Of a DNA stretch of 20,710 bases, positions 1 through 5,463 are shown one piece after another (positions within the stretch are counted from its first letter, which is position 1; the number at the start of each line of letters is the position of its first letter). The notes under the pieces are model-generated. The model worked only from the letters and a program-made list of their open reading frames with translations, ran no database searches and had not been told where the DNA came from. This stretch comes from DATEPR01 sp036503065 (lineage in GTDB: Bacteria; Actinomycetota; Actinomycetes; Mycobacteriales; Pseudonocardiaceae): assembly GCA_036503065.1 (NCBI GenBank), contig DASXXM010000263.1, positions 1-20,710 of the forward strand, in the 5' to 3' direction. Position numbers and translations under genes: made by a program.

Positions 1-15
1 GGGTGGCTTTGCCAC
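1..15 (-). CDS. rpsR: 30S ribosomal protein S18, first five codons only (partial)
   Basis: Read leftwards, the last codons before the window edge are GTG GCA AAG CCA CCC, giving MAKPP, the usual N-terminus of actinobacterial S18. An AGGAG Shine-Dalgarno site (complement of 23-27) lies 7 nt upstream of the GTG. It follows the ssb stop by about 42 nt, and rpsF-ssb-rpsR is the standard actinobacterial order, so this is the third gene of the operon. The rest of the gene is outside the window, so the identification rests on five residues, the ribosome binding site and gene order. Confidence 0.72.
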
Positions 16-57
16 GGTCGAACTCCTGTATGGGGAAAGTCAAAAAGGGAATGGACG

Positions 58-555
58 TCAGAACGGGGGTTCGTCGACGAAGCCGCCGCCACCGCCGGCG
101 GGCGGTGCGGAACCCCACGGGTCGTCAGCGGGCGCGCTGCCGCCGGAGCGACCACCGCCGCCACCGCCGAACCCGCCGTCGCCGCTGCCGCGGGCGGCCT
201 TGTTGACCTTGGCCGTCGCGTAGCGCAGTGACGGGCCGACCTCGTCGACCTCCAGCTCCACCACGGTGCGCTTCTCGCCCTCCTTCGTCTCGAAGGAGCG
301 TTGGCGCAACCGGCCCTGCACGACAACGCGCATGCCGCGGGTCAGCGACTCGGCCACGTTCTCCGCGGACTGCCGCCAGATGTTGCACCGCAGGAAGAGC
401 GCCTCGCCGTCCTTCCACTCGCCGCTGTTCTTGTCGAACGTGCGCGGCGTCGAGGCGACCGTGAAGTTGGCCACCGCGGCGCCCGAGGGCGTGAAGCGCA
501 GTTCCGGGTCGGCAGTGAGGTTGCCGACCACGGTGATCGTCGTATCGCCAGCCAT
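58..555 (-). CDS. ssb: Single-stranded DNA-binding protein
   Basis: The 165-residue protein binds and protects single-stranded DNA in replication, recombination and repair and recruits partner proteins. The N-terminal ~115 residues form the OB fold: TTITVVGNLTADPELRFT at the start, then FLRCNIWRQSAENV and a GRLRQRSFE segment. A flexible Gly-rich linker follows (about residues 120-158), then the acidic partner-binding tip DEPPF, the form usual in actinobacteria. The ATG start is supported by a GGAGGT site in the 15-nt gap after rpsF. Gene order rpsF-ssb-rpsR and length are typical of the essential housekeeping SSB rather than a plasmid or phage copy. Confidence 0.97.
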   Translation of the reverse strand: MAGDTTITVVGNLTADPELRFTPSGAAVANFTVASTPRTFDKNSGEWKDGEALFLRCNIWRQSAENVAESLTRGMRVVVQGRLRQRSFETKEGEKRTVVELEVDEVGPSLRYATAKVNKAARGSGDGGFGGGGGGRSGGSAPADDPWGSAPPAGGGGGFVDEPPF

Positions 556-570
556 ATCGGTGTACCTCCG

Positions 571-900
571 TCAGGCCTTCGCGGCTTTGGCAGCCTTGGG
601 CTTGCCCGCCTTGGCCGGCTCACGCCGCAGCACCTTCGTGCGCAGCACGGACTCGGTCAGCGACAGCTGGCGGTCCATTTCCTTCACCGCGTCGGGCTCC
701 GAGTTCACGTCCAGCAGGGCGTAGATGCCCTCGCTGTGCTTGTTGATCTCGTAGGCCAGGCGGCGCTTACCCCAGACATCTACCTTCTCGACGGTGCCGC
801 CTGCTGTGCGGATCACGTTGAGGTAGTTCTCCAGCGACGGTGCGACTGTGCGCTCGTCAAGGCTGGGGTCGAGGATGATCATCACCTCGTAGTGACGCAT
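571..900 (-). CDS. rpsF: 30S ribosomal protein S6
   Basis: A 109-residue protein beginning MRHYEVMIILDPSLDER, the S6 signature. S6 forms a heterodimer with S18 on the platform of the small ribosomal subunit. The central VWGKRRLAYEINKHSEGIYALLD block is also characteristic. The C-terminus carries a Lys/Ala-rich tail (AKAGKPKAAKAAKA), making the protein somewhat longer than the 96-residue mycobacterial S6. The ATG is preceded by AGGAGGTG about 11 nt upstream. It is the first gene of the rpsF-ssb-rpsR operon, only 15 nt from ssb. The leader can fold so that the Shine-Dalgarno site is paired, suggesting feedback control by the S6:S18 complex (see the leader feature). Confidence 0.97.
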   Translation of the reverse strand: MRHYEVMIILDPSLDERTVAPSLENYLNVIRTAGGTVEKVDVWGKRRLAYEINKHSEGIYALLDVNSEPDAVKEMDRQLSLTESVLRTKVLRREPAKAGKPKAAKAAKA

Positions 901-911
901 AGGGACCTCTC

Positions 912-957
912 ACCTCCTGTGGACTCGGCGGCCACGGACTCTCCGTGGCAGGAGGGG
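912..957 (-). promoter_or_regulatory. rpsF leader RNA, candidate S6:S18-binding autoregulatory structure
   Basis: In the leftward transcript an 8-bp hairpin, GCCACGGA-GAG-TCCGTGGC (931-949), is enclosed by an outer stem CCTCCT/AGGAGG (950-955 with 913-918). The 3' strand of that outer stem is the rpsF Shine-Dalgarno site. Between the two stems on the 3' side is a bulge of about 12 nt, CGCCGAGTCCAC, which contains CCG. A known leader motif bound by S6:S18, mimicking its 16S rRNA site, has two stems with a CCG-containing 3' bulge. The pairing is read directly; the regulatory role is inferred from that similarity. Confidence 0.6.
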
Positions 958-979
958 TCGTTGCGTCAGCAACCCAACC

Positions 980-985
980 AGGATA
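980..985 (-). promoter_or_regulatory. Candidate -10 element of the rpsF operon
   Basis: On the minus strand TATCCT lies about 80 nt upstream of the rpsF ATG, just before the candidate leader structure. No convincing -35 box is seen at 16-19 nt. It is proposed because the 115-nt gap after the upstream gene must contain the promoter of this essential operon, unless there is read-through. Confidence 0.3.
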
Positions 986-1015
986 ACAACGCGTACCGAC
1001 GGTTCCGCGCGCAGG

Positions 1016-2047
1016 TCAGCCGGGCAGCCTGCGCAGCGCCCAGGTACGCACCAGTGCCGCGGTCACGCCGGCCAGCATCAGCACCGCCAGGAGCATCGGC
1101 AGGCCGACGCTGTTGGTCAACGCGTTGCCCGGCGAGCCGAGCGCCTCGGCCTGGCCCGCGGTCTGCACGCCGTCGGCGGGCACCTGGTTCTGGCCGAGCA
1201 CGCCGAACCCGGGCGCGTAGCCGCTCACGTCGCCGCCGTACCGCACGCCGGGTGACGGGTCGAACAGGCCGGCCGACGCGAACGGAATGCCCGCGTACCT
1301 GGCCAGCGGCGACTCGGCGAAGCCGAACCCGAACAGGTTGCCGTTGGTGAACATCGAGTTGCCGGCGCCGGTGAACGGCAGGCCGCCGAGCACCGGGGAG
1401 TTCGGCGCGGGCAGCCCGGACGAGCCGCCGCCCTGCTGCTGGCCGCCACCGCCACCGGCCGGGGTGCCGGTCTGGCCGGGCGTACCACCGGTACCGGGCG
1501 AACCGCCGGTCTTCGGCGCGACGCCGAGACTCTGCTGCAACTGCTGGGAGCCCTGCGCGAGGGCCCCGGTGCCGTCCTGGACCGGGGCGACCACCGCGTT
1601 GACGCCGCTCATGGTGACCCGGCACATCGATGCCAGTGTCGACTGCACGGTGCCGACCAGTGTGCCGATGATCGGACCGAGCAGGGGCAGCTTGTCGAGC
1701 TGGGCGACCACGTCGTTCGCGATCTGGCCGCCGGTGATGACGCCGCTGCCGGTGGGCAGCGCGCCGAGCGGGATCGGTGGGAGCGCGGTGAACGCGGTCT
1801 GGAACTGCGGCGCCAGCAACGGCCCGAGGATCGGTACCGCCGTGATGAGGTTCGTGATCGGCTGCACGACGGCCGACGGGCTCAGTTCGACCGGCGTACC
1901 GGGAGAGCCCTGCACGGTGGTGGCGCAACTGCCCACGACGATCGGCGTCGCGGCGGACGCGGGAGCCGCGGTGACCATGGCGCTACCCGCGGTGACCGCG
2001 CCCGCCAGCGCCGTCACGATCGCGAGTCTTGCCCACGTGGCGTGCAT
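1016..2047 (-). CDS. Secreted, membrane-tethered protein of unknown function
   Basis: A 343-residue protein that I do not recognise. It starts with a Sec signal peptide (hydrophobic stretch at residues 8-30, probable cleavage after APASA around residue 33). The exported part is rich in Pro, Ala, Gly and Val, with two Cys (SCATT near residue 41 and MCRVT near residue 142) that could form a disulfide. A Gly/Gln/Pro linker runs from about 180 to 215. A single hydrophobic segment near the end (about 313-330) precedes the short basic tail RRLPG, so the protein is probably held in the membrane facing outward. There is no LPXTG motif before the helix, so sortase anchoring is not supported. GGGAGGGA sits about 9 nt before the ATG. 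The gene is read leftwards, 115 nt ahead of rpsF, and is divergent from nfo. Confidence 0.8.
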   Translation of the reverse strand: MHATWARLAIVTALAGAVTAGSAMVTAAPASAATPIVVGSCATTVQGSPGTPVELSPSAVVQPITNLITAVPILGPLLAPQFQTAFTALPPIPLGALPTGSGVITGGQIANDVVAQLDKLPLLGPIIGTLVGTVQSTLASMCRVTMSGVNAVVAPVQDGTGALAQGSQQLQQSLGVAPKTGGSPGTGGTPGQTGTPAGGGGGQQQGGGSSGLPAPNSPVLGGLPFTGAGNSMFTNGNLFGFGFAESPLARYAGIPFASAGLFDPSPGVRYGGDVSGYAPGFGVLGQNQVPADGVQTAGQAEALGSPGNALTNSVGLPMLLAVLMLAGVTAALVRTWALRRLPG

Positions 2048-2069
2048 GCCTTCAGTCCCTCCCGGGGCG

Positions 2070-2081
2070 TACCGGCCGGTA
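2070..2081. promoter_or_regulatory. 12-bp palindrome upstream of the secreted-protein gene
   Basis: TACCGGCCGGTA is a perfect palindrome 23 bp upstream of the ATG at 2047, in the 185-bp divergent intergenic region shared with nfo. It may be an operator or a leader hairpin. CCGGCCGG cores are frequent in high-GC genomes, so this is only a candidate. Confidence 0.25.
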
Positions 2082-2220
2082 GCTCACTTCAGTAGAACGA
2101 ACGTAACCCCATCCGGTGACGGTGACCAGGCCATCGATTTTGCCGGTTCGGGCATACCCGCCTGCCGTGCGGACCACTCGCCGAGTTGGTCGGCGGTGTG
2201 GCCCCATCCGGCGGGGCGAC

Positions 2221-2226
2221 TACCCT
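2221..2226 (+). promoter_or_regulatory. Candidate -10 box for leaderless nfo transcription
   Basis: TACCCT fits the actinobacterial TANNNT -10 pattern. It lies exactly 6 nt before the nfo ATG, which would place the transcription start at or next to the initiation codon. There is no Shine-Dalgarno site before this ATG, in keeping with a leaderless mRNA. No clear -35 box is visible. Confidence 0.45.
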
Positions 2227-2232
2227 CCATAC

Positions 2233-3012
2233 ATGCGAATCGGTGCCCACGTGCGTGACGACGACCCGCTCCGGGCGGCTGACGAGCGCGGTACGGAGGT
2301 CGTGCAGTTCTTCCTGTGCGATCCACAGTCGTGGGACAAGCCGCAGGTGCATCCGCAGACCGCGGCGCTGCACGAGCGCAACCTCACGATCTTCATCCAC
2401 TCGCCGTACCAGATCAACGTGGCCTCCACGAACAACCGGCTCCGCATCCCGTCCCGCACCGCCGTGATCAACCACGCGAAGGTCGCCGCGGAGGTGGGCG
2501 CCAAGGGCCTCATCGTGCACGGCGGGCACGTCACGTCCGACGCGGACATCGAGGTCGGCCTGGACAACTGGCGCAAGCTGTTCGAACGGCAGGCGGACAA
2601 GGGCGGGTTCGGGGTGCCGATCCTGATCGAGAACACCGCGGGCGGCGACCACGCGATGGCCCGCCGCTGGGACATGCTGGCCAGGCTGTGGGACCGGATC
2701 GGCGAGTTCGGCGCCGGCTTCTGCCTGGACACCTGCCACGCGTTCGCGGGCGGCGAGGACCTGGTGGACGTGGTCGACCGGGCCCGCGCGATCACCGGCC
2801 GGATCGACCTGGTGCACCTGAACAACTCGCGCGACGAGTTCAACTCCGGCCGTGACCGGCACGCCAACGTCAAGAAGGGCACGATCGACCCGGAGCAGTT
2901 GGTCGCGGTGCTCGCGGCGGCGGACGCGCCCGCCGTGGTCGAGACGCCGACCGAAGGCCAGGCCGAGGACATCGCGTATCTCATGTCCGCGCTCGGAGCG
3001 TCCCGTCGGTGA
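2233..3012 (+). CDS. nfo: Deoxyribonuclease IV (endonuclease IV, AP endonuclease)
   Basis: A 259-residue TIM-barrel enzyme of the AP endonuclease 2 family, cutting DNA 5' to abasic sites in base excision repair. All nine expected metal ligands are visible: His56 (IHSPYQINVAS), His96 (IVHGGH), Glu133 (IENTAGGDH), Asp166 and His169 (CLDTCH), His195 (VHLNNSRDE), Asp208 and His210 (GRDRH) and Glu237 (VVETPT). It therefore looks catalytically complete with three metal sites. It closely resembles the mycobacterial End protein (Rv0670) in length and motifs. The ATG at 2233 is chosen because family members start with this M-x-I-G-x-H-V sequence; an upstream GTG at 2116 would add a non-homologous extension. 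Its stop overlaps the next gene in GTGA, so the two are probably translationally coupled. Confidence 0.93.
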   Translation: MRIGAHVRDDDPLRAADERGTEVVQFFLCDPQSWDKPQVHPQTAALHERNLTIFIHSPYQINVASTNNRLRIPSRTAVINHAKVAAEVGAKGLIVHGGHVTSDADIEVGLDNWRKLFERQADKGGFGVPILIENTAGGDHAMARRWDMLARLWDRIGEFGAGFCLDTCHAFAGGEDLVDVVDRARAITGRIDLVHLNNSRDEFNSGRDRHANVKKGTIDPEQLVAVLAAADAPAVVETPTEGQAEDIAYLMSALGASRR

Positions 3013-4478
3013 CCAGTGTGCGGTCGGATGACCAGGTGGCCGGCCCGTCGTCGGGCTCGGCAGCGGAGACGACGGACGCCGCTGCCCCGTCCCGCCGGTT
3101 CCGGCCGGTCCGGGATCTCGGCCGGATCGCCATGGTCGCGATCGTGCTGTGCTGCGGTGTCACGCTCCTGTTCGGCTACCTGAACAAGGACCGCTGCACC
3201 GGCCCGACCTATGACAGCTTCGGCCGCAGCGCCGACCTGATCCTGCGCAGCGAGCGGGACGTCTGCTACTCCGACATCCAGTACCTGTGGGTCGGCCGGA
3301 ACATCGACCAGCACGTCTTCCCCTACATCCACGGCGGGATCAACCAGGCGGGCCAGCTGTTCGGCGGTTCGATCGAGTACCCGGTGCTCACCGGTCTGCT
3401 GATGTGGGCCGGTGCCGTGTTCGCACACAACGACCACGACTTTCTGCTGTACTCCGCCATTCTGTTGGCGCCGTTCGCGTTGTTCACCGCGTGGGCGCTG
3501 GGCAAGCTGGCGCGCTGGCGGTCGCTGCTGTGGGCGCTGGGCCCGCCGCTGGTGCTCTACGCCTTCCACAACTGGGATCTCGCGGTCGTGGCGTGCGCGG
3601 TCGGCGCGGTGTACGTGGTGCACCGGGGCTGGGGTCGGCGCGGCGCGAACCGGCCGCTGCTGCACCGGGCGCTGGTGGCCGCCGTGCTGCTCGGGCTCGG
3701 GTTCGCGTTCAAGCTGTACCCGGCGATCTTCGCCCTGCCGCTGATGTTCTACGTGGCCACCGGCGGGCCGGGCGGCCACGACCTGCCACCGGGCAGGCGA
3801 TGGCATCTCAGCGGCGCGGTCGCGGTCGCGGCGACGGTGACGGTGACCGCGGTCGCGGTGAACCTGCCGTTCATGCTGATCGGGTTCCGCGGCTGGGCGG
3901 CCTCGTTCACGTTCCAGGAACTGCGGACCGTGGACATCACCACGAACTCCATCTGGTTCTGGGGTTTCCGGCCGTACTCCGATCCGAGCAACGTCGGCTT
4001 CCAGCACCTGGTCGACATCCTGTCGCCGTCGTTGATCGTGGTGTCGTTCGTGGCCGCCTGCGTCCTGGGCTGGCTGCGCTACCGCCGCGACGGCACCTAT
4101 CCGTGGGTCGCCGTGTCCGCCGCGATGCTGTGTGGATTCCTGTTGTTCCACAAGGTCCATTCGCCGCAGTACACGCTGTGGCTGGTGCCGATGTTCGTGC
4201 TGATGCGGGTCCGCGCGGTGTGGGTGGTGCTGTACTACCTGGCCGACATCGCCATGGGGATCGGCATCTTCCGCTACTACTACGCGATCACGTTCAACCG
4301 GCCCTACGGCATCTACGACGGCTGGGCCGCGCAGGCGACGGCGCTGGGCGTGTGGGGCCGGGCCGCGCTGCTTGCCGTGCTGTTCTTCGCCTTCCTGCTG
4401 GCAAGGTCCACTGTGGACGACGTGGACACGTCGCCCGCCGCGGTCGCGGCCAGACGGGACATGGTGGCGACGACGTGA
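3009..4478 (+). CDS. GT87 family polytopic membrane glycosyltransferase (first copy)
   Basis: A 489-residue integral membrane protein of the GT-C type, family GT87 (DUF2029), which uses polyprenyl-phosphate sugars, commonly mannose, on the outer face of the membrane. About 36 hydrophilic residues precede the first helix (about 38-57). The first external loop carries CYSDIQY at 86-92; its Asp89 is the best candidate for the catalytic acid by analogy with PimE-type enzymes. Further shared landmarks are EYPVLTG, FKLYPAIFALPL and HSPQYTLWLVPMF. About ten helices are predicted by eye. It starts with GTG overlapping the nfo stop and ends overlapping the DUF3052 start, so it is the middle gene of a coupled operon. 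Acceptor and sugar are unknown; a lipoglycan or protein mannosyltransferase is plausible. Confidence 0.85.
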   Translation: MTSVRSDDQVAGPSSGSAAETTDAAAPSRRFRPVRDLGRIAMVAIVLCCGVTLLFGYLNKDRCTGPTYDSFGRSADLILRSERDVCYSDIQYLWVGRNIDQHVFPYIHGGINQAGQLFGGSIEYPVLTGLLMWAGAVFAHNDHDFLLYSAILLAPFALFTAWALGKLARWRSLLWALGPPLVLYAFHNWDLAVVACAVGAVYVVHRGWGRRGANRPLLHRALVAAVLLGLGFAFKLYPAIFALPLMFYVATGGPGGHDLPPGRRWHLSGAVAVAATVTVTAVAVNLPFMLIGFRGWAASFTFQELRTVDITTNSIWFWGFRPYSDPSNVGFQHLVDILSPSLIVVSFVAACVLGWLRYRRDGTYPWVAVSAAMLCGFLLFHKVHSPQYTLWLVPMFVLMRVRAVWVVLYYLADIAMGIGIFRYYYAITFNRPYGIYDGWAAQATALGVWGRAALLAVLFFAFLLARSTVDDVDTSPAAVAARRDMVATT

Positions 4479-4867
4479 CGGTCGGCTACTCGGGCAAGCC
4501 ACTGCCCGTGAAGCTGGGTGTCCGGGACGGCTCCCGCGTGCTGGTGACCAACGCGCCGGTGGGTTTCACGCTGGACTGCCCGCACCACGTGCGGGCCGGT
4601 CGCGAGCCCTACGACGTGGTGCTGCTGTTCTGCCCGATGGCCGCCGACCTGGCGCGCCACTGGCCCGCCGCGTACCGGCGGATCACCATGGCGGGCGCGC
4701 TGTGGGTGGCGTGGCCGAAGCGGTCCTCCGGCGTGGCAACGGACCTGAGCGACAACGGTGTCCGTGCCTACGCGCTGACCCACGGACTGGTGGACGTGAA
4801 GGTGGCCGCGATCGACGAGACCTGGTCGGGCCTGAAGCTGGTCCGCAGGCTGGCCGACCGGACCTGA
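4475..4867 (+). CDS. DUF3052 family protein
   Basis: A 130-residue soluble protein starting with GTG in a GTGA overlap with the preceding glycosyltransferase gene. It opens TVGYSGKPLPVKLGV and contains GALWVAWPKRSSGVATDLSDN near residue 75 and LVDVKVAAIDETWSGLKLV near the end. These are the hallmarks of DUF3052, a common actinobacterial family with a Rossmann-like appearance and no established function. It has no signal peptide or transmembrane segment. It ends 4 bp before the convergent 109-residue gene. The two overlaps imply that its amount is tied to the nfo-GT87 transcript, but the pairing does not by itself give a function. Confidence 0.82.
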   Translation: MTVGYSGKPLPVKLGVRDGSRVLVTNAPVGFTLDCPHHVRAGREPYDVVLLFCPMAADLARHWPAAYRRITMAGALWVAWPKRSSGVATDLSDNGVRAYALTHGLVDVKVAAIDETWSGLKLVRRLADRT

Positions 4868-4871
4868 ACCC

Positions 4872-5201
4872 TCAGCGGCGGCGGCTGCGGTGCTCGCAGC
4901 TGATCCGCATGATGACGCCGGCGATCAGCACGAGCAGCGCGTTGCCCGGGCTCAGCGTCACGGCGATGATCGCGAGCAGTCCGGCGATGGCCGCCATGAC
5001 CAGCAGGCCGATGGTGGGCGTCGGGGCGAGGCACTCGCCCAGCGCGCGTTCCACGACGGTGGTGACCACCCGCCGCGTCGCGATCCGCCAGCCGGGCAGG
5101 CCGGAGCCTGCGGCGTGCGCGGTCGTCGAGTCACCGGACGGCTGGGTTGTTGCCAACTGAGTCGTCTCGGGCGAGGACCGGTCCGCGTACTGCCGTAGCA
5201 T
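4872..5201 (-). CDS. Small two-helix membrane protein, unknown function
   Basis: A 109-residue protein that I do not recognise. Residues 1-60 are polar, Ser/Thr-rich and then basic (RIATRRVV). Two hydrophobic segments follow: IGLLVMAAIAGLLAIIAVTL (about 64-83) and NALLVLIAGVIMRI (about 87-100), linked by a short LSPG turn. The tail is strongly basic (EHRSRRR), placing both ends in the cytoplasm. Its stop is 4 bp from that of the convergent DUF3052 gene. The Shine-Dalgarno match is poor (AAGGAAG about 14 nt upstream), so the start is uncertain. The upstream 262 bp holds iterated motifs, which suggests that this small gene is specifically regulated. Confidence 0.62.
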   Translation of the reverse strand: MLRQYADRSSPETTQLATTQPSGDSTTAHAAGSGLPGWRIATRRVVTTVVERALGECLAPTPTIGLLVMAAIAGLLAIIAVTLSPGNALLVLIAGVIMRISCEHRSRRR

Positions 5202-5273
5202 CGGTCGGCTTCGTTCTTCCTTGGCTGAGGTTTTCCGGGTACGGGAGGACGACCCGGCGACCGCACCATCATC

Positions 5274-5341
5274 GCGTAACGATCTTGTGACGAACGATTG
5301 CGATGCATCGGTAAGCGCCGAACGGTGCGTAACGAACGATC
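5274..5341. repeat. Iterated GTRACGAACGAT motif upstream of the small membrane protein gene
   Basis: GTGACGAACGAT starts at 5287 and GTAACGAACGAT at 5329, exactly 42 bp apart, which is four helical turns. A shortened copy, GTAACGATC, starts at 5276, and a partial CGAACG lies at 5319. The block is 75-140 bp upstream of the minus-strand gene starting at 5201. Phased repeats suggest binding sites for one regulator on the same face of the DNA. The repeats are read directly; the factor is unknown. Confidence 0.5.
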
Positions 5342-5365
5342 AGCGGTAGCGACCCAGCGTGATTG

Positions 5366-5404
5366 CACTAGCCCATTAGGGTCAAGTGCTAGCCCGGCTA
5401 ATGG
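5366..5404. repeat. Phased CTAGCCC repeats with flanking inverted repeat
   Basis: CTAGCCC occurs at 5368-5374 and 5389-5395, 21 bp apart (two helical turns). CCATTAG (5373-5379) and CTAATGG (5398-5404) form a 7-bp inverted repeat around the second copy. The element lies between the small membrane protein gene and the 3' end of the second GT87 gene, both on the minus strand. It could be an operator or part of the termination region of the GT87 gene. Confidence 0.4.
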
Positions 5405-5463
5405 TCTATACCGGCCGTGAGTTCCGCAGTTATCGCGGTCGGGTAGCCGTGATCTGCGTTACA

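Noticed and set aside
2220..4502. A very long open frame on the minus strand opposite nfo and the first GT87 gene
   Set aside because: Its translation is low-complexity Arg/His/Gln/Val sequence without domains. The plus strand carries well-conserved nfo and GT87 motifs, so this is a high-GC antisense artefact.
5361..5404. CIRCE-like (HrcA) operator suggested by the GTGCTAG and GCACTAG words
   Set aside because: The halves are not correctly inverted or spaced compared with TTAGCACTC-N9-GAGTGCTAA, and the neighbouring genes are not heat-shock genes.
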